Notes: generated by a model not told the origin, from the letters alone. 64,000 nucleotides of DNA from Spirosoma pollinicola (GCF_002831565.1 NZ_CP025096.1:7741014-7805013); one strand, 5' to 3'; counted from the first letter of the stretch, positions 9,358 to 18,958 are shown. A program made the numbers and translations.

Positions 9358-10674
9358 ATGCCTCTAACCATTTCCCTCCTTGGCATTCTGGCCCTGATTG
9401 CGCTTATCTCGCTGGTTCGGATTCACGCTTTTCTCGCTTTTCTAGCGGTTTCGCTGGGTGTTGGGCTGGCTTTGGGATTAAAACCACTGGCTCTTCTGGA
9501 TGCCATTCAGAAAGGCATAGGCGGTACGCTCGGCTCCATCACGGCTATAATAGCCCTAGGAGCGATGTTGGGCAAACTGGTGGCACAAAGTGGTGCTGCC
9601 CAACGAATTGCCGTCAGTATCATGTCGCTAGTAGGCACAAAACACGCTCGCTGGGCCTTTCTGGTGACGGGCTTTATTGTGGGTTTACCGCTCTTTTATT
9701 CCGTTGGGTTTATGCTGCTGGCTCCACTGGTTATTACAGTTGCCTATCGGTATAAGTTGCCCGCTTTATACATTGGCCTGCCCATGCTGGCGTCCTTGTC
9801 CGTCACGCAGGGCTACCTCCCGCCCCACCCGGCTCCGCTGGCAATTCTCAAACAATTCAACGCCGACATGGGCCTGACGCTCTTTTATGGCATCATCGTT
9901 TCAATTCCTGCCATTCTCGTCTCGGGTGCTTTGTTTGGTTCTACCGTAAAACGTTACACTACCTTACCAAACCCCGCCTTCATCGCCCCCGACCTGCCCA
10001 ACGACCAGATGCCCTCTACGCTCGTGAGTTTCCTGACTGTTTTGCTTCCTATTTTATTGATTGGTTTTAGTACGCTGGCCAGCCCATTGTTGCCAGCCGG
10101 TTCGGTTAGTCAGCAAGTACTGCTCTTTGTGGGTGAACCCGTGGTGAGTATGTTCTTTGCGGTATTGGTGGCGTCGGTAACGCTGGGCATCTGGCGGGGT
10201 AAGTCCATGTCGACTGTAACCGCTATGCTCGGCGAATCCATCAAAGATGTAGCCCTGCTTTTTCTGATTTTTGGCGGGGCGGGGGCCTTGAAACAAGTAC
10301 TGACAGATGGTGGGGTGAACCAAGCCGTTGCCGATCTGATGCGCGACTCCACATTGCATCCTTACATACTCGCCTGGGGCATGGCGGCCCTCATTCGCGT
10401 CTGTGTAGGCTCCTCGACCGTATCAGGAATAACCACCGCCGGATTTGTTAGTCCTCTGCTCGCTTCGTCGGGGGTAGAGCCGAATCTGATGGTGCTCAGT
10501 ATCGGAGCCGGTAGTATGATGTTCTCGCACGTTAACGACACAGGTTTCTGGCTGTTTCGGGAGTATTTCCAACTTTCGATGGTCGATACGTTAAAGACGT
10601 GGTCCATTATGGAAACGCTGGTTTCGGTAAGTGGCCTCGCCGGTGTGATGGCGTTGAACTGGCTATTGGGCTAG
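9358..10674 (+). CDS. GntP family gluconate:H+ symporter
   Basis: 438 aa, strongly hydrophobic with 12 or more membrane segments. It matches the GntP/gluconate permease family in length and in landmarks such as GKLVAQSGAAQRIA near the first third, LPLFYSVGFMLLAPL, and the C-terminal HVNDTGFWLFREYF motif typical of GntP. It should import gluconate or a related sugar acid across the inner membrane. Its position after the GntR regulator and opposite a SusC/SusD pair suggests a combined outer/inner membrane uptake route for an aldonic or uronic acid. The exact substrate is inferred. Confidence 0.92.
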   Translation: MPLTISLLGILALIALISLVRIHAFLAFLAVSLGVGLALGLKPLALLDAIQKGIGGTLGSITAIIALGAMLGKLVAQSGAAQRIAVSIMSLVGTKHARWAFLVTGFIVGLPLFYSVGFMLLAPLVITVAYRYKLPALYIGLPMLASLSVTQGYLPPHPAPLAILKQFNADMGLTLFYGIIVSIPAILVSGALFGSTVKRYTTLPNPAFIAPDLPNDQMPSTLVSFLTVLLPILLIGFSTLASPLLPAGSVSQQVLLFVGEPVVSMFFAVLVASVTLGIWRGKSMSTVTAMLGESIKDVALLFLIFGGAGALKQVLTDGGVNQAVADLMRDSTLHPYILAWGMAALIRVCVGSSTVSGITTAGFVSPLLASSGVEPNLMVLSIGAGSMMFSHVNDTGFWLFREYFQLSMVDTLKTWSIMETLVSVSGLAGVMALNWLLG

Positions 10675-10759
10675 TAATCAAACATTACTTTTTGCCGATT
10701 ACTTATTACTATTTCCTTGAACGGTCGTAAATTTAAGCTTCCAATAACTCAATATATCA

Positions 10760-11356
10760 TTGGAAAGCTCAACGACACCTTATTTGTATACGACAGATGC
10801 TGCCCTTTGGGATGATTTCCTAAGCGGCAGTAAACAGGCGTATGCTTATTTGTACCGTACCTACTCCCCTACGCTCTATAACTACGGCTACAAAATTGCC
10901 CAGAATCGGGAGCTGACCGAAGATTGCCTGCAAGACCTGTTCCTGACCATTCTGGAAACCCGCGAGCGACTGGGCCGTACCGATTCCATCAAGTTTTATC
11001 TCATGCGCTCGCTCCGGCGGGAAATTGTTCGGAAGCTTACCAGCGAGCAGCGATTCGATCATGATGCCGATCACCTCGACTTCGCCATTGAGTTTTATTA
11101 CGAACCTACCTGGCTCGACCGGCAGATTTCGCTGGAGCAATCGACGCTCTTGCTGTATGAGTTGAACAACCTCCCTGCCCGCCAGAAAGAAGCCCTGTTC
11201 CTGAAGTATTTCGACAACCTTAGTTACGAAGAAATAGCCGGCATTATGGGTATCGAGCAGACATCCGTTTACAAAATCGTTTACAAAGCCATCGCGTCCC
11301 TTCAAAAACGCATACCCACCAACACCGTTTTTCTCCTTTTGGCATTCATCCGATAA
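10760..11356 (+). CDS. ECF-type RNA polymerase sigma factor
   Basis: 198 aa. Region 2 spans about residues 25-95 (AYLYRTYSPTLYNYGYKI, then LTEDCLQDLFLTILE) and region 4 about 130-185 (LPARQKEALFLKYFDNLSYEEIAGIM with a helix-turn-helix). The start is a TTG; no better ATG exists upstream of region 2. It is followed by a FecR anti-sigma gene and a SusC gene whose product carries an STN signalling domain, the standard trans-envelope arrangement in which substrate binding to SusC releases this sigma factor to transcribe the SusC/SusD/GH43 genes. Confidence 0.92.
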   Translation: MESSTTPYLYTTDAALWDDFLSGSKQAYAYLYRTYSPTLYNYGYKIAQNRELTEDCLQDLFLTILETRERLGRTDSIKFYLMRSLRREIVRKLTSEQRFDHDADHLDFAIEFYYEPTWLDRQISLEQSTLLLYELNNLPARQKEALFLKYFDNLSYEEIAGIMGIEQTSVYKIVYKAIASLQKRIPTNTVFLLLAFIR

Positions 11357-11439
11357 ATAGTAGTAAAAAAGTAGGGATAGCGAGGGATAATCTGACGAAT
11401 AAAGCTCTTTGTTGAGTATACGACAGCCGGTTTCCGTAC

Positions 11440-12507
11440 ATGAATACGCCTTTACCCGATTATAGTCAATACTTCCTCAATGAGTTTGTGCTTGATGACT
11501 CGTTCCGCCAGTGGGTGCTTCAACCCGATGAGAAGAGTATGACCTTCTGGCACGGCTTTATGCTTCGGCACCCTGAAAAACAGGCTGTTGTCGATGAAGC
11601 CGCTTCGTTATTGCTTCACCTGAACGTCCGCTTTAACGACTTGACCAGTGCCAGTCAGGAACGTATCTGGCAGGTGCTTGACCAAGCCTTTGACGAGCAA
11701 CTAGCCGAAAAAACAAGCGTTCGGCCACTGGCTGGCTGGCAGCATTTTATGGGACAACGGTCCGGTTTTGGCTGGCAGTTAGCAGCTTCCATAACGGGCT
11801 TTCTGCTGATAGTCGGTGGCCTGATGTACTATAAGTTGCTTCCTAAAGAACAGCGGATTCATACGGCTTTCGGCGAAAACAAGACGGTTACTCTGCCCGA
11901 TGGGTCGACGGTGCTCCTGAATGGCAATACTACCCTCACCTACACCGATGGCTGGACCGACGACAAATCGCGCGAGGTCTGGCTTGATGGCGAAGGCTTT
12001 TTTACCGTCACCAAAAAGAAGCATTTGGGTAGCCGCATCAAATTCGTGACGCATACGTCCGGGCTGGATATTACGGTGCTGGGCACACAGTTTAATGTGA
12101 ACACACGCCGGGGCAGCACGGCGGTAACACTGGTAGAAGGCAAGGTCCAGTTGTCCAAACCCGACGAACCAGAAGGCCGGATAATTGAGATGAAGCCCGG
12201 TCAGTTTGCCGCTACGAAACCAACCGTCGAAGCGGTCGAGATTCGGGATGAGAAACCAGACGTACACACGTCGTGGGTCGAGCATCAATTTATTTTCGAC
12301 AATACAGCCCTAAGCGATATTGCGCAGCAACTTCAGGACACCTACGGGCTGAAACTTGTCTTTGAAGACGCCGACCTAGCCAACCGACGCTTTACCGGCA
12401 ACCTCTCGAACCAGAGCATCGAAACGCTACTGGCTACCCTTTCGCTCACATTCGACCTGACGGCCTACCGTACTGGTGACCGTATCAGTTTACGACATAA
12501 TCCCTGA
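11440..12507 (+). CDS. FecR family anti-sigma factor
   Basis: 355 aa single-span inner-membrane protein. The cytoplasmic N-terminus (about 1-105) binds the sigma factor, a membrane helix lies at about 108-127 (AASITGFLLIVGGLMYY), and the periplasmic part holds a FecR domain (about 140-235, with LPDGSTVLLNGNTTLTY) and a DUF4974 C-terminal domain (about 285-350, FDNTALSDIAQQLQDTYG). The C-terminal domain is expected to contact the STN domain of the SusC protein encoded 33 bp downstream. It forms an operon-like unit with the ECF sigma gene 83 bp upstream. Confidence 0.93.
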   Translation: MNTPLPDYSQYFLNEFVLDDSFRQWVLQPDEKSMTFWHGFMLRHPEKQAVVDEAASLLLHLNVRFNDLTSASQERIWQVLDQAFDEQLAEKTSVRPLAGWQHFMGQRSGFGWQLAASITGFLLIVGGLMYYKLLPKEQRIHTAFGENKTVTLPDGSTVLLNGNTTLTYTDGWTDDKSREVWLDGEGFFTVTKKKHLGSRIKFVTHTSGLDITVLGTQFNVNTRRGSTAVTLVEGKVQLSKPDEPEGRIIEMKPGQFAATKPTVEAVEIRDEKPDVHTSWVEHQFIFDNTALSDIAQQLQDTYGLKLVFEDADLANRRFTGNLSNQSIETLLATLSLTFDLTAYRTGDRISLRHNP

Positions 12508-12540
12508 TTTAGTCAACAACAACTCCCTAGTTCTCCTCGT

Positions 12541-15500
12541 ATGAAAAACCAGTATATTCTCCTTTCTATGCTTCTGGGCGGGGTCTACACTATGCCGCAA
12601 CCCAGCGTTGCGCAGGTATTGACCCGCGCTCAACCAGCCTACGAAAGCACTGCCAGTAGGCAGCAATCCTCCGCCAACGCATTGGATGGTCAGCGCAATC
12701 GCCGGAGTCGTTCGCTCAAAAAAGCCCTGTCAGAACTCGAACGACGATTCAACATCAATTTTGCCTATGATGAACAGCTCGTTACCGGCCGGCAGACCGA
12801 CGCCGAGCTGGACGGTCTCTCGCTCGAACAGGCGCTAAACCAGCTGATCGAATCGCAGGGGCTGCGCTACCGAAAAGTGAACGACAAGCTATTTGCCATT
12901 CAGTCGGCACCCGCAAAAAAGGTTGGGCTGGCCTTCCCTACCGAAGGCACCGCTCCCGCTCTGGCAACGGTCAGCAACGCACTGCCCGATCTGACTGAAG
13001 CACCACAGGTCAAACGCATCACGGGGCAGGTCACGGACGAAACCAACCAGGGTCTTCCCGGTGCCAACATCATCGAGAAAGGCACCACAACCGGCGCAAC
13101 GACCGATGCCAACGGTAACTTTGTCCTGAATGTAAGCGATGCCGCCACTACGCTTACCGTGTCCAGTGTAGGGTATGCCAGTCAGGACGTAACGATTGGC
13201 AATAACTCCGTCGTGAATGTGAAGCTTGTGCCCGACGACCGAACGCTCAACGAGGTTGTTGTTATTGGTTATCAGACTGTTCGGAAGCGGGACGTAACCG
13301 GGGCCAATGATGTGATCAGCTCTACGCAGGCCAATAAAGTAACGGCCAACTCACTGGCGGAGTCCATTCAGGGCTTGTCGCCGGGGGTTACGGTACGCAA
13401 CACGGGCGTGCCGGGGCAACAGGCATCGATCCAGATTCGCGGAGTCGCCAGCTTCCTCAATACGGACCCGCTCTACATTATCGACGGCATGATTGCCGAT
13501 GCCAACCCAACCATCAACAACGACGATATTGAGTCCATTCAGGTACTGAAAGATGCATCGGCAGCCGCAATTTACGGGTCGCGGGCGGCCAACGGCGTGG
13601 TTATTATCACCACAAAACAGGGCAAAGAAGGTCCTATTCGGGTGTCGTTTTCGGGCAAATACGGTATTCAGCAAGTGTATAAACGATGGGATGTGATGGA
13701 CGCCACAAACTTTGCGGCTACCCAGCGCACCCAGTACCAGAACGCCGGGCAAACACCCCCATCCAGCGTAGCAACAGGCACCTTCAACCCAAACATCAAC
13801 ACCAACTGGCAGGATCAGGTGCTGCAAACGGGCAATCTACAAGACTACAACCTGACGCTGTCGGGCGGAACGAAAACGGGTACGTACCTGATCTCGGGTA
13901 GCTATTTCAGCAACAAAGGGTATGTCATCGGTAGTGGCTTCGACCGGGCCAGTTTGCGTATTAACACGAAGAGCCAGCTAGGTCGGTTCACCTTCGGCGA
14001 AAATGCGCTGCTGACCAACTCGAATATCCAGAATTTTCCGGCAGGAAACCCTATCTACGACATGGCCGGTATGCTCCCCGTTATTCCCGTTCAGGACCCC
14101 AGCTATATCGACGCGGGCAATCCGGGCGGCTACGGTATTGGCCGAAATCCTGACGCAGTCACGTATGCCTTCAACCCCGTGGCGGTTCGTAATCTGGCCA
14201 GCAACAAGAGCAATTTCGCCAAGTTAGTGGGCAACGCCTATCTCGACGTGAAACTGACGGACTGGTTAACCTACCGCGCCAACGCGGGGCTGGAAGTGAG
14301 TTTCGACTACACCCAAAATCTGCGCCGGATTGGTACCTACCAATATAGTGCTTCGCCAGTTGCCAGTTCGGTTGGCGAAGACCGGTCGCGTTACCTGAGT
14401 ATGTTGTTCGAGCACACATTAAACTTCAACAAAGCGTTCGGGCTACACAGCATCAACGGCGTAGTGGGCATCAGCCAGCAGACGACCCGGCGCGATATTA
14501 CATCGGGCTCGCGCACTAATCTTGGCTTTGCCGGTGGTCAGTATTTCAACACGATAAATGCTGCCACGGGCATTTCCAACTCGGCGGGGGGCACACCCGA
14601 CGATTACCGGATTCTGGGGTACATTGGCCGGGTCAACTACACCTATAACGACAAATACCTGCTAACGCTAACGGGCCGGGTCGATCAGGATTCCCGATTT
14701 GGGGCCAACTACCGGACGGGTTTCTTTCCATCCATAGCCGGAGCCTGGCGCATCAGTCAGGAGAAGTTTTTCCATGTCGACTGGATTTCTGATCTAAAGC
14801 TGAATGCCTCGTATGGTAAGCTGGGTATTGTGGTACCTACGCTGGGCTCATTTCCCTATACAGCATTCATCAACAACAATCCGAGAGCCATTTTCGGGAT
14901 CGACCAAACAGCGAACGTAGGCGCCTATCAGGCCCAGTTAGCCAACCCGGATTTACGTTGGGAAGAGCGGATTCAACAGAACTACGGCGTATCGGCCTCG
15001 TTCCTGAGAAACCGTATTACGACGGAAATCAACGTTTATAACTCCCTCTCGAACGACGCCATCCTAAACCTGGCTGTGCCGGGCTATCTGGGTAACCTGC
15101 GGGGAAACCCCTACGTGAATACGGCCTCCATTCGCAACCGGGGCGTTGAGTTTTCGGCGACGTATCGCAACAATGAACATGCCGTCAAGTGGGATGTTTC
15201 GGGGAACTTTACGACCATCAAGAATCGGGTCGAAAACGTAGGTAATCAGGGCCAGAACATCAACTATATCCAGAGTGGCAACACGCGCTCGCAGGTTGGG
15301 CAGGCTGTCGGTCAGTGGTATGTGCTGAAAACGGCAGGTCTTTTCCAGAACCAAGAAGAGATCAACAATTACAAAGGAACCAACGGGAACCTCATTCAGC
15401 CGAATGCCAAACCGGGCGATATCAAATACGTAGACACCAACGGCGACGGGCAGATCACGCAGAATGACGACCGCCAGTTTGTGGGTTCGCCCTGGCCTAA

Positions 15501-15999
15501 ATTGCAGGCAGGTGCTCAGGCCAATGCATCGTACGGACAGTTCTCGCTCAACGTGCAGTTGACAGGTGTATTTGGCTATACGGTGTACAACGATGTACGG
15601 CGCGGACTGGACAGCTACCAGCTCACTAACTTCCGCAACGACATCAGTCCGTGGACAACAACAAACACGAACACGAGCGACCCTCGCTTAGGATTAGAAG
15701 CTGGCGATCAGGGTATTATCTCGAATAATTTCGCCTACACCGACCGCTGGCTTGAGAATGCCTCTTACGTTCGTGTGCGCAACGTAGAGATTGGCTACAC
15801 GCTGCCTAAGACGCTACTTAGTACCCTTAAAATTCGTAATGCCCGCGTATATGTGAGTGGACAAAATCTGTTTACGATCACGCAATACACCGGACTCGAC
15901 CCCGACGTTACGGGCGCGAATATTCAGGAACGTGGCGTCGATAACGGCCACTGGCCTTCCCCACGCGTCGTATCCGTAGGCGTCAACTGTGATTTCTAA
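12541..15999 (+). CDS. SusC family TonB-dependent transporter with STN domain
   Basis: 1152 aa. After a signal peptide, residues about 60-118 form a secretin/TonB short N-terminal (STN) domain (LERRFNINFAYDEQLV ... LDGLSLEQALNQL), which signals to the FecR protein encoded just upstream. Next come a carboxypeptidase-like domain (about 160-240), the NEVVVIGYQ plug start, a plug with LYIIDGMIADANP and SRAANGVVIITTKQG, and a long barrel. The C-terminus (VSVGVNCDF) ends in an aromatic residue as expected for outer-membrane barrels; the Cys is unusual. With SusD (16089) and GH43 (17740) it forms a glycan uptake system, probably for arabinose-containing polymers given the GH43. Confidence 0.95.
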   Translation: MKNQYILLSMLLGGVYTMPQPSVAQVLTRAQPAYESTASRQQSSANALDGQRNRRSRSLKKALSELERRFNINFAYDEQLVTGRQTDAELDGLSLEQALNQLIESQGLRYRKVNDKLFAIQSAPAKKVGLAFPTEGTAPALATVSNALPDLTEAPQVKRITGQVTDETNQGLPGANIIEKGTTTGATTDANGNFVLNVSDAATTLTVSSVGYASQDVTIGNNSVVNVKLVPDDRTLNEVVVIGYQTVRKRDVTGANDVISSTQANKVTANSLAESIQGLSPGVTVRNTGVPGQQASIQIRGVASFLNTDPLYIIDGMIADANPTINNDDIESIQVLKDASAAAIYGSRAANGVVIITTKQGKEGPIRVSFSGKYGIQQVYKRWDVMDATNFAATQRTQYQNAGQTPPSSVATGTFNPNINTNWQDQVLQTGNLQDYNLTLSGGTKTGTYLISGSYFSNKGYVIGSGFDRASLRINTKSQLGRFTFGENALLTNSNIQNFPAGNPIYDMAGMLPVIPVQDPSYIDAGNPGGYGIGRNPDAVTYAFNPVAVRNLASNKSNFAKLVGNAYLDVKLTDWLTYRANAGLEVSFDYTQNLRRIGTYQYSASPVASSVGEDRSRYLSMLFEHTLNFNKAFGLHSINGVVGISQQTTRRDITSGSRTNLGFAGGQYFNTINAATGISNSAGGTPDDYRILGYIGRVNYTYNDKYLLTLTGRVDQDSRFGANYRTGFFPSIAGAWRISQEKFFHVDWISDLKLNASYGKLGIVVPTLGSFPYTAFINNNPRAIFGIDQTANVGAYQAQLANPDLRWEERIQQNYGVSASFLRNRITTEINVYNSLSNDAILNLAVPGYLGNLRGNPYVNTASIRNRGVEFSATYRNNEHAVKWDVSGNFTTIKNRVENVGNQGQNINYIQSGNTRSQVGQAVGQWYVLKTAGLFQNQEEINNYKGTNGNLIQPNAKPGDIKYVDTNGDGQITQNDDRQFVGSPWPKLQAGAQANASYGQFSLNVQLTGVFGYTVYNDVRRGLDSYQLTNFRNDISPWTTTNTNTSDPRLGLEAGDQGIISNNFAYTDRWLENASYVRVRNVEIGYTLPKTLLSTLKIRNARVYVSGQNLFTITQYTGLDPDVTGANIQERGVDNGHWPSPRVVSVGVNCDF

Positions 16000-16051
16000 T
16001 TACAAATTATTCTGGAAAGACTTGTTATGAAGCATACTAATGGAGTAACCA

Positions 16052-16082
16052 CTCTTTCGTTCTTTCACTCTTTCGCTCTTTC
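16052..16082 (+). repeat. CTCTTTC tandem repeat upstream of SusD
   Basis: Four degenerate 8-nt units of the form NCTCTTTCR / TTCTTTCR lie immediately before the SusD start. The same array, differing only by transitions, occurs at 45236-45261 inside the signal-peptide coding region of the MTA/SAH nucleosidase gene. This points to a dispersed repeat rather than a local slippage tract. Confidence 0.65.
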
Positions 16083-16088
16083 ATAAAG

Positions 16089-17612
16089 ATGAAAAATAGA
16101 TTCATTTCGCTAACCATTGCCGCAGCGATGTCCCTCGCTGGCTGTGAGCGTAGCCTTGATATTGTGAACCCCAACCAGGTAACGACGGAGTCGTTCTGGA
16201 AAACGTCCGACGATGCGCTGGCGGGGGTCAACGCCGTATACAGCACCATGCACCGGGGCGGCATCTCGCGCTGGATGCCGTTCTACTACATCATCCGGTC
16301 GGATGAAGGACGTAGTCAAAGCCCGGCGACCGATATTGTCAATAACATGGATCAGTTCCTGGTAACGGATTACAATTATGGCAATGCTTATGCCGTTTGG
16401 AACGACAATTACATCGGCATCAACCGGGCGAATCAGGTTGTCGCAAACGTTCCAAACATTCAGATGGATGCTACGCTGAAAGGGCGGTATCTGGGCGAAG
16501 CCAAGTTCCTGCGGGCCATGTACTATTTCCATCTGGTTACGCTCTGGGGCAACGTGCCGCTCGTTCTACAACCATCCGTCGTGGGCGATAAACCAAATTC
16601 AGCAACCACGGCGCAGGTATGGGCGCAGATCGAGAAAGACCTGACCGAGGCTGCAACGACCCTGCCAACCACCTACGGCAACACCGATCTGGGCCGGGCG
16701 ACCAAAGGAGCCGCATACGCTTTGCTGGCGAGGGCTCAAATGCAGCAACAGAAATATACTGAAGCCCTCACGCCCCTGCAATGGCTGGCGGATGGCGAGG
16801 GTAAAGGCGTCTACTCGCTGATGCCCAACTACCGCGACAACTTTCTGATTACGACTGAAAATAACAAAGAATCCGTCTTTGAGTGGCAATTCCAGATAAA
16901 CACCGCCGAAAACACCGACGATGATACCGAAACACCGAACCAGAACTACGGCACTTCGCTGGCACAGTTTTTCGGCCCTCCGGGTATTGGCTGGTCGGAT
17001 GGCGAAGCACAACACTGGCCCACCCGTGAGTTCACAGAGAAAACAACGGCTGGCGCCCGCGACCCGCGTCTGGAAGCATCATACCTCTTTGATTCAACCG
17101 ACATGCGCGGCCCCGATTTTACCCAGATTTACGGCCAGACGTTCACCCAGCGATACGGCAAGGATAATAAACGGGTGTGGTTCCGGAAGTTCCAGAATGA
17201 TCACTGGAAAAATGAAGAAGGTTACCGGTCGCCCAACAACTGGCGGTATATACGCTACGCCGATGTGCTGCTGATGTACGCCGAAGCGCTCAATGCAACC
17301 GGCAAAACAACACAGGCTTATGCCTATGTCGATCAGGTGCGCCGACGGGCCGGATTACCTACGCTGACGGTTGCCAAACCGGGACTTACGCAGGCGCAGT
17401 TTCTGACTCAGTTGAAACACGAGCGATTGCTGGAACTATCGGGCGAAGGCCACCGCTGGAATGACCTCGCCCGTTGGGGTGACCTCGGCCCGCAACTGGC
17501 AACGCGTGATGCGGCTTTCTCTACCTTTGTAAAAGGCAAAAGTGAGTTATTGCCCATTCCTCAACTGGATCGAGACTTGAACCCGAACCTGACACAAAAC
17601 CCGAATTATTGA
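16089..17612 (+). CDS. SusD/RagB family outer-membrane nutrient-binding lipoprotein
   Basis: 507 aa. The N-terminus MKNRFISLTIAAAMSLAGC gives a lipobox (LAGC) and lipid anchoring. The SusD core is evident: ESFWKTSDDALAGVNAVY near the N-terminus, AKFLRAMYYFHLVTLWGNVPL in the TPR-like region, and a C-terminal HERLLELSGEGHRWNDLARWG block followed by LLPIPQ...DLNPNLTQNPNY, the classic SusD ending. It is the partner of the STN-type SusC 89 bp upstream and should present a plant-type oligosaccharide to it. The GH43 gene following it suggests an arabinose- or xylose-containing ligand. Confidence 0.94.
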   Translation: MKNRFISLTIAAAMSLAGCERSLDIVNPNQVTTESFWKTSDDALAGVNAVYSTMHRGGISRWMPFYYIIRSDEGRSQSPATDIVNNMDQFLVTDYNYGNAYAVWNDNYIGINRANQVVANVPNIQMDATLKGRYLGEAKFLRAMYYFHLVTLWGNVPLVLQPSVVGDKPNSATTAQVWAQIEKDLTEAATTLPTTYGNTDLGRATKGAAYALLARAQMQQQKYTEALTPLQWLADGEGKGVYSLMPNYRDNFLITTENNKESVFEWQFQINTAENTDDDTETPNQNYGTSLAQFFGPPGIGWSDGEAQHWPTREFTEKTTAGARDPRLEASYLFDSTDMRGPDFTQIYGQTFTQRYGKDNKRVWFRKFQNDHWKNEEGYRSPNNWRYIRYADVLLMYAEALNATGKTTQAYAYVDQVRRRAGLPTLTVAKPGLTQAQFLTQLKHERLLELSGEGHRWNDLARWGDLGPQLATRDAAFSTFVKGKSELLPIPQLDRDLNPNLTQNPNY

Positions 17613-17621
17613 TTTTTTAGT

Positions 17622-17711
17622 CACAGAGATGCACCAAGACACACGGAGATACACAGAGATTTAAATGATTTTTTCTCTGTGTATCTCCGTGTGTCTTGGT
17701 GCATCTCTGTG
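17622..17711. repeat. Perfect 38-nt inverted repeat (CACAGAG type)
   Basis: Arms 17622-17659 and 17674-17711 are perfect inverted copies with a 14-nt loop. The sequence is the CACAGAGAT / ACACGGAGA type, related to the arms of the repeat at 40122-40205. It begins 9 nt after the SusD stop and ends 28 nt before the GH43 start. It would form a very stable hairpin in the mRNA. Confidence 0.9.
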
Positions 17712-17739
17712 GCGAAAGTGGCAAAAAACCATCTCAACG

Positions 17740-18792
17740 ATGAAGCATTACCTCTTTATACTCCTGGCGATTGTTATAGCCTGCAAATCGTCGGACAAAC
17801 CAACCCCCGCCCCTACGCCCCCCGTCACGACGGTAGACACGGTTGGAAAATTTCAAAACCCATTGCTGACAGCCGCCCCCGACCCCTGGGTGACGTATAA
17901 AGATGGATTTTACTACGTGATGCACACTACGGGAAATAACCTGCGCATCTACAAAACATCAGCCATGAGCCGCCTGAATTCAGCTCGGCCTGTAACGGTC
18001 TGGACACCGCCCGCAACAGGGCCGAACTCCCGCGACATCTGGGCACCCGAACTCCACTTTGTTAACAGCAAGTGGTACATCTACTACGCAGCCGACAACA
18101 ACGGGAACGATGCTACCCACCGCATGTTCGTCCTCGAAAACGAATCGGCCGACCCAACGCAGGGCACATGGGTCGACCGGGGCCAGCTTGGCCTACCCGA
18201 AAACAAATGGGCCATTGACGGCACATTACTTCAGCAGAATGGACAGTTGTATTTTGCCTGGTCGGGATGGGAAACGGATCTGGGCGGGTCGCAGTACATC
18301 TACATTTGTCAACTAACAAACCCCTATACAGTTAGCAGCACAACCCGTGTTAAGGTATCCTCGCCCGATTATGCCTGGGAGAAAAACGGCTTTGGGGTTA
18401 ATGAAGGCCCGGAGTTTCTGGTGCATAACAACAAAGTCTTTCTGATCTATTCGGCCAGTTTCTGCGGCACCGACTTGTATGCGCTAGGTCAACTCACTAC
18501 CGATGCCAGCGCGGATCTGCTTAACCCGGCATCCTGGACGAAATCAGCCACGCCCGTTTTTGGCCCTAATGCCGGAAACGGTACATTTGGCATTGGGCAC
18601 AACAGCTTTTTCACCACCCCCGACGGTAAAGAAAACTGGCTCGTCTACCACGCCAATGCCGCGTCGGGACAGGGTTGTGGCGATAATCGCTCCATCCGCA
18701 TGCAGCCTTTTACGTGGAAAGCCGACGGCTCTCCCGATTTTGGGATTCCAGCACCAATAACGCAGTGGATTAAGCGGCCAAGTGGCGAGTAA
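17740..18792 (+). CDS. Glycoside hydrolase family 43 lipoprotein (arabinofuranosidase-like)
   Basis: 350 aa from the ATG at 17740, which gives MKHYLFILLAIVIAC, a lipoprotein signal. An upstream in-frame start would translate through the inverted repeat and is unlikely. The five-bladed GH43 propeller is recognisable with its three acidic residues in context: AAPDPWV (catalytic base Asp), AIDGTLL (pKa-modulating Asp) and NEGPEF (general acid Glu). A FGIGHNSFF histidine that commonly binds the GH43 calcium or ion is present. GH43 enzymes release arabinose or xylose from arabinan and xylan; the sub-family suggests alpha-arabinofuranosidase-type activity but this is inference. It is the last gene of the ECF/FecR/SusCD locus. 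Confidence 0.88.
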   Translation: MKHYLFILLAIVIACKSSDKPTPAPTPPVTTVDTVGKFQNPLLTAAPDPWVTYKDGFYYVMHTTGNNLRIYKTSAMSRLNSARPVTVWTPPATGPNSRDIWAPELHFVNSKWYIYYAADNNGNDATHRMFVLENESADPTQGTWVDRGQLGLPENKWAIDGTLLQQNGQLYFAWSGWETDLGGSQYIYICQLTNPYTVSSTTRVKVSSPDYAWEKNGFGVNEGPEFLVHNNKVFLIYSASFCGTDLYALGQLTTDASADLLNPASWTKSATPVFGPNAGNGTFGIGHNSFFTTPDGKENWLVYHANAASGQGCGDNRSIRMQPFTWKADGSPDFGIPAPITQWIKRPSGE

Positions 18793-18802
18793 ACCGGAAC
18801 GA

Positions 18803-18913
18803 CTACCCCACCCCAACCCCTGCCCCTTGAAAAAAGGGGAGGGGCTAAAAAAAGAGCAACCCATTACCGAGCCCCTCCCCTTTTTTCAAGGGGCAGGGGT
18901 TGGGGTGGGGTAG
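18803..18913. repeat. Perfect 44-nt C-rich inverted repeat
   Basis: Arms 18803-18846 and 18870-18913 match perfectly (CTACCCCACCCCAACCCC...), with a 23-nt spacer. Each arm also contains a small internal hairpin (CCCCTTnAAAAAAGGGG type). It lies between the convergent GH43 and DUF5690 genes and could terminate both. The outer ends read CTAC/GTAG. Confidence 0.9.
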
Positions 18914-18958
18914 CAGCGACCGTGGGGCGAAATGCCGAAAAATTTACAATGATCGACG

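Noticed and set aside
10789..11425. 11-nt direct repeat GTATACGACAG in the sigma gene and before fecR
   Set aside because: Too short and one copy is coding; no sign of a sigma-dependent promoter pair could be shown.
17665..17739. Longer N-terminus for the GH43 protein
   Set aside because: It would translate the right arm of the inverted repeat and hide the lipoprotein signal that starts at 17740.
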